A stretch of 64,000 nucleotides of DNA from Oegoconia quadripuncta (Eukaryota; Arthropoda; Insecta; Lepidoptera; Autostichidae): contig OX438743.1 of NCBI GenBank assembly GCA_949316235.1, positions 18,349,771 to 18,413,770 of the forward strand. The letters are read 5' to 3'. Made by a program: the position numbers and the translations under genes. Positions 25,401 to 32,845 of this stretch are shown here, in pieces (within the stretch, counting starts at the first letter, position 1; every line of letters starts with the position of its first letter). The notes beneath the pieces are model-generated. The model did no database searches and was not told the origin of the DNA. It saw only the letters and a program-made list of their open reading frames with translations.

Positions 25401-28400
25401 ATTTTTTTTAGTTAATAAATGTGATTTCAAAGTATTGTATAATGTAAAATCACACCTCTTTGCACCTAGGAGTTTTGGGATCAGCTATTTCCTCAGTACT
25501 CTGTAATACCTATTGTAAATAAAAAAGAATTATTACTTTAACACTCGTTTGTTTCCCATAGCGCGATCAACATTTTACGTAAATCTTCTTTCGTCTCATG
25601 TAACTATATCAACACGTTGCGCGAACTCATAGCAGCTGTTCTAGTTCATTCATTAGCGATTGTAATAATAAATGATAACGAATTGATTGGTCAAGAAAAC
25701 TTCACATTTCAGATGAAGGAATATTCAACTAAAGAACTAAACGACTTAGCCCGTAAAGAACTGGTATCAAATATGAAATACAAGCATAATAATTATGGCA
25801 TTGCTAAAAGTGTTTCATATGATGACAACGTGCCCACAAACTACAATCAAGAGAAACTAAGTACAAAGAATCCTATCGATGAACTCAGAGACTTGGAAGA
25901 AGATCCAATAGGCAGTCCAAGATCTAACAATCCTGATGACAATGTTCTTATTGTAACAAAGTCACCAATTGGGTGAGTACATAAAGTAATAATTTTTAAA
26001 ACCTACATATAGAACTGTAAAAAGAAAACCACGGAAAATCTTGCCTGCGTTATAAAATTTTCAAAATTATTTATGGCGCTAATAACACAGCGCTGGTTTA
26101 ACCAGCGCTGTGGTATGGACCACTATCTTAGCTGCAGCATATGCTGAGTCAGAGCCCTTTCAGTGCACAGTGGGTACAGCCCGTCGCTGGGAAAATCTTG
26201 TATGTTGTGCGTCAGTATATTAAGCTTTCATTTATTTATTTATTTTATTTGTTGATTACATAGGATTTATTGTTTGTGTTCTTCTATTTTGGTTGTATGT
26301 ACTGTGCAGTGAATAAATGTTTCTATCTATCTATCTATGCGTCTTTGGCAACACAAAATTGATATTATTATATAAAGAAGTTATTATCGAAGATAAATTG
26401 GCGCTCGCCTTGTATTGTCCCTTATCAACATGTGAGTCGGAAAGAGATACAAAGCGAAGCGACACTCACTTCCTTCCACTAGTTTACGTCACCAGCATTT
26501 AAGGGGTACGGCCAAGGGTAGCATTCCTTGGTTGGCAGCCGCTCGCTGCGTACATACGCAGCGTACACATGTACGCTTTACTCACATAAACAAACGTATA
26601 CATATATACCTTCTGCATACAGGATGATGTACTCGTAATAGTGTAAGTAAATAAATCTGTTAAGTACAGATTACCGGGGGCCGGGGATTACCGGGGCCAG
26701 TGTACTTAACGCTTAACATAATAGCCTATTAATACAATTTTAGAGAATATGAAGAAGAATTTGATGAAGGACTGAAGAATATGGACGACGTGGTGTTGGC
26801 TGTGGCTACTGGCCACCGTATGGGACTCGGCAGACATTTGCCTAGACATTTCAAATCCAGACTGCATCATGCGGTTAATAGAAATCAACGTAAGTAAATA
26901 ATTTTCTAATGTCTAGATCAAATTTGCTGAAATAATTATAAGATATGGATGAGAAATTTGGTGAGATAATTGAACCGCCATTATAAAATGAACCGACTTC
27001 AACAAGGGTCTGTGCTCTATCTCCGGAGGGCAAAAGAATTATTTCAATCTGTTCATTGTCAGAAATATCGCAGAATGGTACATAAAATAATTGACACGCA
27101 AATAACCCACTTCAGAGCTCAGCGACAATCATTAAGTAGTCAAACTGTACAACTAAAACTAATTATAAATCAATATAAATATTTCGGACTCTTACACCAA
27201 TCATCTAGTCCCAAACTAAGCAAAGTTTGTGCTATGGATACTAGGTAACGGATAAACACACATATATATTTATATAAATCCATGACTCGGGAATTAATGT
27301 TCATATCCATCACACAAAGATTTACCTCTATCAGGATTTGAGCCCACAATCGTTGATTTCGCTGACAGGGTCACTACCCACTACACCAATCGGTCATCCA
27401 AAAAAAATTACATACCAATTGGGTGTATCTCCGGAATGCAACATCAGATTTTAACTAAATTTATATGGAATTACCCTGGTGATAAATCCTATCAAACAAA
27501 AAAACTATGAATAAAATCGGGTAACAATTAACAAAATATAGTTCAACATAACATAGAATAAAATATGTAATTAAAAAAAAGACTAAAAAACACTCTTTGT
27601 GCTTTGAACTCATCAAAACGAATCATTGATCCCAACTCGAGGGGTTTATAATAAACCTGAATACTTCAGTGGCTACCTACTCTTCAGTGGCTTAGTAGCT
27701 CCACCATCTACCTCCTGACTCCATCATCAGATCATCGCCAAGATACCAAATTATCAATGAATCAAATAACTTATTCGTGATACACAGGTAAAATGCAATA
27801 GATTGATGTTAGCGACAGAAGTAACAGAGTTCTGTTGTAACGAGGTGTACAACCTCTTCTAAATTCTGTCTTCTTTTCGGTAATCTCTTTGGCGTTTTCT
27901 TTTTTGGAACATTATTCAAAATTCTGAATTCTAAATTATTTTCAAAAACTAGTCAGTCTTGACGCAGCTTGCGAACAAAGCTATTCTCTTCTTTTCCCTT
28001 TTATTTCTATCTTTAAATTATTATTACAATATTGAGTTTTCAAGTGCTTTTCCCTTCTTCCTGCCCATCACCTTCTTCATCGTTCGTCAGTGGCTGCAGT
28101 CCTGGTAGGGGCCTGAAATCTACGACCCTGGACCTCATCCTCTCTACGGCACCCAATTCCATACATAATACCTCCAGCAGCTGAGCGTTCGCAGAACCGC
28201 GACACTGTGATCCGCATATTGGCATACAAAACAGTTTTTCTACATTGGTACATACTAAACTAACATTCTATGGAACTTGGTAATTAGGTAAATAAACTAT
28301 TGAAATTGTCTCTGAATGATGAATTTACTAGTGATGGGCTAAACTCTTACTCACTCCTTATGTCAAACCATATCGAATAATAAAATACCGATAGTAAAAA

Positions 28401-29422
28401 AACAAGTAGGTACAATAGAGATCTGAGATCGTCTTTTGTTTACATAGTTAGCAAGTTCCATAGAATGACAGTTTACATTATATTGGGTCTTTACCTATGA
28501 AATTGGAGGTTTTTTCTTCGTTAATCATATGTACCAATTCCTGCGATTTTCAAAGCTATATCCAAATTTGTTTTTTATTTGGAAAATGGAATATTATTTC
28601 AAGGTTTCACATGAAATATTTTTTAATTTCTGGGCTAAATCACATAATAAAAAAAAATTGAACAGAGCTCTTTTCATGTGCTTCCCATAATCATTTTTTA
28701 GATTCGCCGAAACTTTTAAATAGCGATTACTTTTAAAAATTAACGCTGCCTATACTTAACTTAATGTTATCCGATAATACACACAAAGTTTAGCTAAATT
28801 TGGATTTGCCGTTCCCAAAAAAAATCAAAAATGTTTGTATGGAGAAAACAATCTTAATGAAATTCTTCATACAAAACGCCAATTTCATAGGTAAGGACCT
28901 AATATTTATTTTATTTATTCATTTAGGTCAAGCAATAAGTAGCTCATAAATTATATTTAATTAAATCTGAAAATAGTATTATTATTATTATTAAATAATT
29001 TATTGCACACAAAATAAAATACAATGCAATAGTATCTAAAAATGTAAATTCATTAAATCACTTTACGCAGTGCTTGACATAGAGGTTTTGCCTGCAATCA
29101 TCATAAGTAGTTGTTCGGGCTGCCAGCACTCTGCGCACCATGGACGCGCACCTTTTGCGCATGGTTGTGTAAAAACAGTCGGTTCGTGCCGACTTATAAT
29201 TATTTCCTGATTTAATTAATTATTCTATCCACAGACAAACACTGCTTGGTTAGCGAATGGGGACCCTGGTCTGACTGCTCAGATCCTTGTGGCTCTGGTG
29301 AAATGATTAGGAAGAGGCACATCATCAGGGAGAAGACGAGGCACGGGCACGGCTGTCCCAATCTGCTGGAGAAGAAACCTTGTGGAGGTCACCATTGCCG
29401 AGGTGATGACATCGGTTGGTGA
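10304..29422 (+). CDS. Spondin-domain/TSP1 secreted protein (7-exon gene)
   Basis: Proposed coding exons: 10304-10496, 23044-23360, 24361-24543, 24756-24912, 25657-25972, 26744-26889, 29235-29422. All have GT-AG borders and matching phases, giving 499 aa. Residues 1 to about 27 are a hydrophobic signal peptide. Residues about 37-231 form a Spondin_N domain: the first strand, then SH..Y, then the diagnostic SPDW.VGV..LDLC...W block, then a DAG..G.PF motif. A charged linker of about 200 residues follows, then one thrombospondin type 1 repeat (W..W..C, six Cys) near residues 440-487. Family knowledge: F-spondin/M-spondin relatives are extracellular matrix proteins; insects have short forms with few TSP1 repeats. 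It is probably secreted and matrix-bound. Exons 1-3, 6 and 7 are secure; exon 4 and the 5' border of exon 5 are less so. Intron 1 (12.5 kb) is full of repeats, including an antisense LINE. Confidence 0.88.
10815..11062 (-). pseudogene. LINE C-terminal fragment (LGPWG family)
   Basis: The minus frame reads FGVETLGPWGPGALKFFFNI, SKRLVDVTGGPRAGYFLAQR and SICIQRGNAARVLGTLP, a conserved tail found in many insect LINE proteins. Other copies: 25150-25375 and 17975-18075. Confidence 0.75.
11160..11400 (+). repeat. dispersed repeat, unclassified
   Basis: Shares CATAGTCGAATTC, TACAAAGTAAACCATTC.GAAACCAC and ATGGAAGTCCAAC with 20315-20440. Within it the CC.AA..ACCATAGTCGAATT block occurs twice in diverged form. 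Confidence 0.55.
11401..12234. other. no gene seen (spondin intron 1)
   Basis: Intronic. Short open stretches near 12018 have no supporting features. Confidence 0.5.
12235..12447 (-). mobile_element. tRNA-derived SINE, family B
   Basis: Reverse copy: CACCAATCATCTAGTC.CC at the tail end, the reverse of box B (GGATTCGAACCC), and CACCAATCGGCCGTC at the head. It interrupts the 5S-derived SINE head. Confidence 0.85.
12448..12740 (+). mobile_element. 5S rRNA-derived SINE (SINE3-like), copy 1
   Basis: The head AAGTTAAGCAATGTCTGGCA...TGGATGGGTGATC matches the internal control region of 5S rRNA (GAAGTTAAGCAACGTC..GG..GG, TGGATGGGTGACC). A body follows, ending at GGCTGTTGAT. The first part of the 5S head is replaced by a SINE inserted at 12235-12447. 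Confidence 0.75.
12766..12955. repeat. (TACAG)38 perfect microsatellite
   Basis: Thirty-eight uninterrupted five-base units, flanked by TACAA variants on both sides (about 12741-12765 and 12956-12980). All open frames across it, on both strands, are trivial translations of the unit. It sits between the 3' end of a 5S-derived SINE and the 3' end of a reverse CR1 fragment. Confidence 0.98.
12956..13090 (-). mobile_element. CR1-like LINE 3' end with TTGTA tail repeats
   Basis: The motif 'caaatactctttattgcgc' (minus strand: GCGCAATAAAGAGTATTTG) followed by TTGTA units recurs at 19044 and, diverged, at 29486, 38040 and 41738. Confidence 0.7.
13339..16260 (-). mobile_element. CR1/L2-type non-LTR retrotransposon, 5'-truncated
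   Basis: It holds a long reverse transcriptase frame and a 3' UTR that ends (13339-13360) in short tandem TTTTGA units, as in CR1/L2/Daphne-like LINEs. It lies antisense in intron 1 of the spondin gene. The 5' end lacks the first half of the endonuclease. The intact frame suggests fairly recent insertion. Confidence 0.85.
13583..16231 (-). CDS. LINE endonuclease (partial) and reverse transcriptase
   Basis: 882 residues from the first Met. Residues 1-150 are the C-terminal half of an apurinic-type endonuclease (VCVYKPP; ICGDFNINI at 76-84; SSDH at 140-143). RT core: FRPISILPTLSKIFEKI (447-463), GFTRGRST (484-491), CDLSKAFDCVHH (517-528, motif A Asp), GVPQGS (575-580), FADD (606-609, catalytic). 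A thumb-like C-terminal region follows. The N-terminal endonuclease residues are missing, so this copy is unlikely to be mobile by itself, although the RT active site is complete. Family: CR1/jockey-related non-LTR elements; the 3' repeat tail favours CR1/L2. Confidence 0.93.
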   Translation of the reverse strand: MELPMTSLFPFVISLSFRLDIVNLSVERTIEIACVEIARLTVLCVYKPPSSSYELFEKIMDEILCKISNSNKYIVICGDFNINILEDSIQTRRLKSFFSCYNLANLFSVPTRIASTSATCIDNIFSNLQPSDKSILNKLSSDHCGQLAVFNIAINKTLKRDISYVPVTESLLDQYKSKVTAKLDYLPYCDDPNVLYKSVFDILKTESNKVFLAKSAKINNSLVFSDWATVGIHKSRQKLYELYDERTYNKSESFIEYVRQYSKIFKRACATAKSNFINNKIKNSADIVKTTWKVINSETGKFKTLNTDTRLKINDRILTSQLEVAEAFERKFFTDIPILTTNSLNSCPTLAESLLKQNVEICDSHFKFNHVSPIDILKAFRSLDKKKTADLHGLSVKIISAVIDCISPHLAYIFNKCTDDGIFPDLMKHSKVIPLFKAGSTSDPSNFRPISILPTLSKIFEKIILNQISSYFYSNNLMSYKQFGFTRGRSTTDAGVELLQYIFEAWEDARDAIGVFCDLSKAFDCVHHDTLIRKLRHYGVTGRALDLLNSYLSNRVQRVDISGNTSSGSTVCMGVPQGSILRPFLFLVYINDLPNLVNDKHEIVLFADDTSVMFKVNRLKLNYDDVNNAISQIVEWFTANNLLLNEKKTKCVKFVLPNVREVPTNIMIKNVTLDLVESTVFLGITLDAKLQWGPHIHKLAKKLSSAAYAVKKIRQISDVNTARLVYFSYFHSLMSYGILLWGNAADINTIFVLQKRAVRAIYQLRPAVSLRDRFKEYNILTFSSQYIFENLIYVKKNIASFRNNSDKHDVNTRNKDKLAGHISRLHKISNSFKGLCIRFFNKVPVDIQNLPFNKFKDTIKQKLIKKAYYKISDYLDDKQSWT
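16261..17057. other. no gene seen (spondin intron 1)
   Basis: Upstream of the truncated LINE. No target-site duplication or 5' UTR could be identified. Confidence 0.5.
17058..17272 (+). mobile_element. tRNA-derived SINE, family C, 3'-truncated
   Basis: CGCCTCCGTGGCTCAATG head, GGTTCGATCCCC box B, then the GGTTGGTGGTAGG body, ending at GATAAGAT. Confidence 0.87.
17347..17646 (+). mobile_element. SINE family D
   Basis: GGGAGCGCCGGTGGCTCAGC head, a box B-like GGGTTTGATTCCC, the CCGACTGCTCTTAAATGGTG body, GATGATGATGATG tail. Confidence 0.84.
17736..17980 (+). mobile_element. SINE family B
   Basis: GACGACCGCTTGGTGTAGTG head, GGTTCGAATTCC box B, and a body ending GACTAGATGATTGGTGTAAG with an ATT-repeat tail. 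Confidence 0.88.
17975..18080 (-). repeat. LINE C-terminal fragment (LGPWG family), short
   Basis: Matches the part of 10815-11062 around the GCAGATACTTAAGCGTTGAG string. It abuts the 3' end of the SINE at 17736. Confidence 0.6.
18090..19043. other. no gene seen (spondin intron 1)
   Basis: Apparently unique intronic DNA with one hairpin (18556). Confidence 0.5.
18556..18587. other. 14-bp perfect hairpin
   Basis: AAATGTGGTGAGGT, loop AATG, exact complement. Confidence 0.92.
19044..19150 (-). mobile_element. CR1-like 3' end fragment
   Basis: Carries the 'caaatactctttattgcgc' motif also seen at 12956, and a TTATCACTAAAA..GA block near its inner end. Confidence 0.6.
19150..19386 (+). pseudogene. 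transposase C-terminal relic (second type)
   Basis: RPPDLTIPDLF, then after a one-base shift LWGYLKSRVNVYKPQSLEAF, one in-frame stop, then MENAITRAGLVNNFGGDHLA and a final stop. A DDE transposase end distinct from the relics at 21775 and 47335. Confidence 0.75.
19509..19738 (+). mobile_element. RTE-3'-end-like repeat
   Basis: Contains CCCGCGGCTTTGCCTGGGTG, ACTTTATCGGGATAAATATCC, an AAACAAACAAAC run, and a TTCGCATTTATAATATTAT end. A very common lepidopteran dispersed repeat. Confidence 0.7.
20175..20307. mobile_element. 133-bp element with 19-bp inverted repeats
   Basis: Arms 20175-20193 (AATTCAAATTCACCCTGTA) and 20289-20307 are perfect inverse copies around a unique centre. A small non-autonomous DNA element by structure. 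Confidence 0.6.
20315..20440 (+). repeat. dispersed repeat, unclassified
   Basis: Shorter copy of the repeat at 11160-11400, starting just after the 133-bp inverted-repeat element. Confidence 0.55.
20746..20850 (+). mobile_element. SINE family B, head only
   Basis: Head, a damaged box B (GGTTCGATTCGAATCC, a local duplication), and the first part of the body. Confidence 0.8.
21072..21395 (+). mobile_element. SINE family A with extra 5' leader
   Basis: Same leader as 5572. The first bases of the head are duplicated (CGACCTGTTTGGCG, then GACGACCTGTTTGGTG). Full body and tail. Confidence 0.85.
21396..21774. other. no gene seen (spondin intron 1)
   Basis: May hold the undetectable 5' part of the transposase relic that follows. 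Confidence 0.4.
21775..22045 (+). pseudogene. mariner-like transposase relic
   Basis: The reading GPIRWPPRFPDLTPLDYFLLG is followed after a frameshift by VRNLLYKK, QLQTELRH and QEGAHFEHLIN, the same end as at 47545. It has stops and frameshifts and no visible terminal repeats. Confidence 0.75.
22046..23043. other. no gene seen (end of spondin intron 1)
   Basis: An open stretch 22670-23040 runs into exon 2 in another frame and is not coding by features. A LINE-like fragment lies at 22437-22560. Confidence 0.5.
23044..23360 (+). CDS. spondin-like gene, exon 2 (core of Spondin_N)
   Basis: The acceptor is TTTCTTGCAG|GT and the donor GAT|GTGAGT. The exon holds 105 codons plus the split Gly. It carries SHNKSYHIYQIGE (compare SH..Y.lW..G in the family), the core strands, and NPSPDWFVGVDSLDLC, the most diagnostic Spondin_N block, followed by W and D. 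The phase-1 start matches exon 1 and the phase-0 end matches exon 3. Confidence 0.92.
23936..24276 (-). mobile_element. SINE family C
   Basis: Full reverse copy: poly(T) at the left, head ending CCACGGAGGCGG at the right, in spondin intron 2 just upstream of exon 3. Confidence 0.88.
24361..24543 (+). CDS. spondin-like gene, exon 3 (end of Spondin_N)
   Basis: The exon is 61 codons in phase 0 between ATTTTACAG and AAG|GTATCT. It contains LLDAGVVNGVPF, which matches the DAGtdsG.tF motif of Spondin_N, and ends with LPPVAIIEFVK, the domain's last strand. A reverse-oriented SINE (23936-24276) ends only about 85 bp upstream of the acceptor. Confidence 0.9.
24594..24745. repeat. inverted repeat around a SINE tail
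   Basis: Arms of 25 bp with one mismatch (core AGCATACCGGATCTAA) at 24594-24618 and 24721-24745. The centre is the tail of a family A SINE. The right arm ends ten bases before the proposed acceptor of spondin exon 4. Confidence 0.8.
24628..24705 (+). mobile_element. SINE family A, tail only
   Basis: Only the end of the body (CACAACACAAGCCTAT, GATGGCGCTGTGTG) and an AT tail. It sits inside an inverted repeat in spondin intron 3. Confidence 0.75.
24756..24912 (+). CDS. spondin-like gene, probable exon 4 (linker)
   Basis: An open stretch starts CKDETVSTNLTVSILKLP directly after TTCTTGTATAAG, in the phase required by exon 3. It ends at a G|GTAAAA donor in phase 1, which fits the acceptors of exon 5. 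It has two Cys and is basic. No family motif is visible, so the call rests on frame, phase and position. An inverted repeat (24594-24745) ends ten bases before the acceptor. A later donor at 24953 is possible but breaks the phase chain. Confidence 0.5.
25150..25375 (+). pseudogene. LINE C-terminal fragment (LGPWG family)
   Basis: A diverged plus-strand copy of the fragment at 10815-11062, with stops. It lies between exons 4 and 5 of the spondin gene. Confidence 0.65.
25657..25972 (+). CDS. spondin-like gene, exon 5 (acidic linker)
   Basis: A long open frame is rich in Asn, Asp, Glu and Lys (QMKEYSTKELNDLARKEL; DELRDLEEDP). It ends at GG|GTGAGT in phase 2, matching exon 6. The 5' border is ambiguous: AGs at 25632, 25644 and 25656 all fit a phase-1 join, and the AG at 25561 would need phase 2. 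The last of the three is used here because of its pyrimidine context. It is a low-complexity linker with no recognised domain. Confidence 0.65.
26086..26112. other. 27-bp palindrome
   Basis: CACAGCGCTGGTT, one central T, exact complement. In intron 5 of the spondin gene. Confidence 0.92.
26744..26889 (+). CDS. spondin-like gene, exon 6 (linker)
   Basis: Acceptor CAATTTTAG and donor C|GTAAGT; 48 full codons with one base at each end, in exact phase with exons 5 and 7. The product runs from an acidic stretch (EYEEEFDEGLKNMDD) to a basic His/Arg-rich stretch (RHLPRHFKSRLHH). It lies between the Spondin domain and the TSP1 repeat. Confidence 0.82.
27175..27398 (-). mobile_element. SINE family B
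   Basis: Reverse copy in intron 6 of the spondin gene, with mutated box B (GGATTTGAGCCC). Confidence 0.82.
28030..28225 (-). other. possible coding fragment, unrecognised
   Basis: The minus frame is balanced in composition (CGSQCRGSANAQLLEVLCME, RMRSRVVDFRPLPGLQPL). No flanking exon fits, and it lies in an intron of the spondin gene on the other strand, so it is more likely a piece of a mobile-element protein than a gene. Confidence 0.3.
28485..28900. mobile_element. 400-bp MITE with TIRs, copy 2
   Basis: Terminal repeats GGGTCTTTACCTATGAAATT / AATTTCATAGGTAAGGACC, TA-rich flanks. It lies in intron 6 of the spondin gene. TIR style fits the Tc1/mariner group, by analogy only. Confidence 0.88.
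29235..29422 (+). CDS. spondin-like gene, exon 7 (TSP1 repeat and stop)
   Basis: Acceptor TCTATCCACAG; 61 codons and a TGA at 29420-29422. The exon encodes one thrombospondin type 1 repeat: EWGPWSDCSDPCGSGEM, then RKR, GCP, and KKPCGGHHC. All six Cys and the W..W..C core are present. The protein ends nine residues after the last Cys, so this form has a single TSP1 repeat. Confidence 0.92.
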
Positions 29423-29485
29423 AACCACAGACAACTAAATTTATAATTTTTAAAAATATTTTAAGTGATAATTGTGAAGCTTGAC

Positions 29486-29610
29486 AATACCATACAAATA
29501 CACTTCATTGCATAACAAAAAAATAAAACGGTTACATGTGGTAAGAGTAGAATGTACAATTTGGCGACCTTATCACTAAAAACGACCTCTTCCAGGCAAC
29601 ATTTGGGTAT
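29486..29610 (-). mobile_element. CR1-like 3' end fragment
   Basis: Contains 'caaatacacttcattgca', then 'gtacaatttggcgacctt' and 'cttccaggcaac'. On the minus strand this gives the GTTGCCTGGAAGAG...TGCAATGAAGTGTATT signature of a common lepidopteran CR1 3' end. The nearest AATAAA downstream of the spondin stop is inside it. Confidence 0.7.
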
Positions 29611-29931
29611 AAGGACAGTACATTTGAAACAGGTTGTGCGGTATAAAATACGAATGTAAATGCAAACTACGTGAATACATTTCATATAATTACATACACA
29701 TTCATAGATCGATAGACAAATATTATTACTTAAATTTGACTTACACACCTGTTAGAAAGCCATTTTAAATATCTTATAAAGCATATATCAACACACCATG
29801 TATCATAATAAATTAGATATTCTGTGATTATACTTATTTAATGCAAGCCTTGTGATTGGTTGCTTTATATTTCAATTGTAAGACTAATAAAAGTTACTAA
29901 ATCCTATCGTAATTTGTTTTTCGATTATACC

Positions 29932-30120
29932 AGATGAGTTTTTTCACCGTAAGGAAAAAAATAGGGCATATAAGGTTAATGAAATAGATGGTATTGGCAC
30001 AGTTAGTTTAATCGAATAAAGCGTTAATTGTGTCATTTGACGGCCGCGTTTATAGTTTATTCCACATAATTACATTAAATAAAGAAAATTCGTAAAAAAA
30101 TATTAGTTCCAAATAAATTT
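29932..30120 (+). repeat. dispersed repeat (CAGATGAGTTTTTT.ACCGT family)
   Basis: Longer copy; also shares GTCATTTGACGGCCGCGTTT.TAG and TCCACATAATTACAT with 46066-46255. Confidence 0.65.
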
Positions 30121-30296
30121 CGCATGATAGAAAACCCTACGAATCCTGCCAGTCGCATAAGGCCGGCGCATGCGTTTTTGAAAAAAAATAATTAAACTAC
30201 CCATGTAGGTAACATAGACATACATACTTATATACACTGAGCTATGAGCCATTTGTACTGCTGCAGCACACTCATTCGTTACAAAGTTATGTCATT

Positions 30297-30451
30297 GGTG
30301 TGGATTCGGATGTACACCAACTAAACTAAACTAAACTAAAACCAGTTTTGAAGTGGTGCCGTCGCACCGTACTGTTCCAGGGGGAAAGAGACAGTACTAC
30401 TTTAAAACTGGTTTTAGTTTAGTTTAGTTGGTGTACATCCGAATCGACACC
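30297..30451. mobile_element. 150-bp foldback MITE, copy 1
   Basis: Ends are GGTGT(C/G)GATTCGG and CCGAATCGACACC, with inverted arms of about 50 bp (TGTACACCAACTAAACTAAA...) around a 45-bp centre. Flanked by ATT on both sides. Copies 2 and 3 are at 32897 and 41896. Confidence 0.9.
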
Positions 30452-31259
30452 ATTGTTGTTGACTTGTTACGTTATCTGTGTATCAATATGCATAAGCTAA
30501 ATGTATGTGTGTGTGACTGTGAAACAAACAAATAATACCTTTGTCTATCTAAAGATTATTCAATTATTATTATTTAAAAGTGCCTTTTCACCGAATTATT
30601 TATAAGAATTGTAATAAAAAATGAGAATCTGTAATGCGCATAACTCTGGCTTATAGATTTTGTTAACCTAATAGTTTTTATAATGACGCTGTTGATCCTG
30701 TATTAATCAAAAATAAAATAAATCTATCTACATAATACATTCGCAAAACATTAACCTCATTTTTGGGGTTGTCGGGCATTAAAGAATGTTTAGTTCACTA
30801 CAATATTAAGTTACGCTATAATAAAAAAAAACCTAAGCTAATGAATAAAAAACACGCACATATCTAAAGTTAAAAAGGCCTTCCTGTCTGGGTGAGAGAG
30901 ACTCATAAAAAAATATCTTAAATAAATAATTTAATCCAAGTAATGAAAAAGCTAAAGCTCCGCGAGCCATCGTAAAGTGTTGAAGCAAAGCTTTATAGAC
31001 CTCTGGGAGGAGCAGAAAACCTTCAAGAAACAATAAAGTGTACCGACCAGATTACAGATGCAATATTTAAAGATGGTGCTGGCTGACCATTCCATTATTC
31101 AAAACCTGTGTGGCGGAGGCAGGATCAAAGAACTACAAATATTTACTACGTAGAGATGAGATTATGTAGTATAAATAAGGTATGTAATTACCACAATAAA
31201 TTCAGTATTTTATCGGCAGTCAGAGCATCTTCATTGATCTCGCAACACCAACCTGCACT

Positions 31260-31565
31260 AGGAGCATGATAGGCGCGATAAACGTTCTTGTCGCGCAAGA
31301 TAAAATTTGTCCTGCTTCGCTTTGTTAACTAAGCGCGACTCGAGTGACATAAAGTCACGTGCGACATAGCCTACATCTCTCAAAGCCGATTGGCGGTCAA
31401 GTTGACAGCTGTCAAGCGACAACCAATCAGCTGCAGAAGACTGAGACTATGTCGCGCGCGACTCCTTCTCACACGAATCGTTCTAAGTTGTAGTAGAGCC
31501 TTGCTGCTCATTCGTTCGGACGAAATATACAACTATTCCACTCTGATGTCGCGTCGCGCGTAATA
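31260..31565. other. CpG-rich island in the intergenic region
   Basis: Many CG dinucleotides and GTCGCG/CGCGAC strings (near 31340, 31440 and 31550), unlike the AT-rich surroundings. Partial inverse matches between 31336-31372 and 31445-31465 hint at an old foldback element. No frame is seen. It could be a promoter or a decayed repeat. Confidence 0.4.
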
Positions 31566-31590
31566 AACTACGTCAGTAGAATAAATAAAT

Positions 31591-31792
31591 TAATCATCAT
31601 CTAGTCCCCAACCTAACCAATGCTTGTGCTATGGATACTAGATAATGGATAGACATACATAAATATTTATATAAACATCCATGACTTGGGAAAAAATGTT
31701 CGTATTCATCACACAAACATTTAACCCTCGCGGGATTCGAACCCGCAACCGTTGGTTTCGCTGACAGGGTCCACTACACTAATCGGTCATCA
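31591..31792 (-). mobile_element. SINE family B
   Basis: Reverse copy, close in sequence to 12235-12447 (shared GGGATTCGAACCCGCAACCG), with a short deletion near the head. Confidence 0.85.
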
Positions 31793-31840
31793 TGGATCAT
31801 GGAATGGATCACAAAATAACTTTACAAAACAGAGATTCCA

Positions 31841-32171
31841 TTTTTTTTTCAACCACAACGGGTTAGCACTTGACCTCAATCACACCTAATGTTAAGTGAA
31901 GATGAGGCCGAAGGTGGTAGCGTACTGACCCAGAAATCCAATCTTATTTGGGGGACTGGATATCTGATCTCTGACAACCGGAACACAACAATGCTATTAA
32001 TATTGCTGTTTGGCGGCAGATTTAGATAAAATTGTAGTAGCTAGCCAGGCGGACATTTAATATGCCCTACCACCAACCAAACCGAGTACTAAATATGTAT
32101 CCCGCTGGGGATCGAACCCGCGACCTCCGAAACGTAAACCCAATGTTGTTTACATTGAGCCACGGAGGCGG
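31841..32171 (-). mobile_element. SINE family C, left arm of an inverted pair
   Basis: Full reverse copy with poly(T) at left. Its head faces the head of 32195-32503 across 23 bases. Confidence 0.9.
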
Positions 32172-32194
32172 TATTACAAGAACAACAACAAGAA

Positions 32195-32503
32195 CCGCCT
32201 CCGTGGCTCAATGTAAACAACGTTGGGTTTACGATTCGGAGGTCGCGGGTTAGATCCCCAGCGTGGTACACGTTTAAGTACTCGGATTGGTTGGTGGTAG
32301 GGCATTTTAAATGTCCGCCTGGCTAGCTACCACCATCTTATCTAAATCTCCCGCCAAGCAACAATGTTAATAGCATTGTTGGGTTCCGGTTGTCAGAGAT
32401 AAGATAGCCAATCCCTCAAATGTGTACGCTTCCATCTTCGACTTCATCTTCACTTAACATCAGGTGTCAATCAAGTACCAAAACGTTGTGGATAAAAAAA
32501 AAA
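32195..32503 (+). mobile_element. SINE family C, right arm of an inverted pair
   Basis: Full plus copy with an A-rich tail. With the preceding copy it forms a head-to-head inverted repeat of about 310 bp per arm. Confidence 0.9.
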
Positions 32504-32845
32504 CAAAACTCTTTTAGTGATAAATATGCCGGTCAAATATAGTAGGCAGACACTCTGAAACAAATTACGTCGAAAATATTCCTAGAAGCCTTTACAAACC
32601 ATTCTATCTGTAATTTCCATAATAAAACCGTTGGAACCGTGTCTCTAGAAGGTTGGGAACGTATTTTTTCGATTATACCCAGTGGAGGGTGAAGTAGTAA
32701 AATGTTACAACCTTACAATCGATCGAGGACACCGGCTCATTGGTATTCGGGGTGTGATCTCCTCAAAATCAAGGAGTATGTGATTCGATTTCTATATACT
32801 AAAATATCTATTCAGAGTTGTATGACCACCTTTATATGGACATTT

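Noticed and set aside
25617..25656. TTG start for a separate protein at 25617
   Set aside because: The frame ends in a splice donor in phase with the spondin exons; it is an internal exon, not a gene start.
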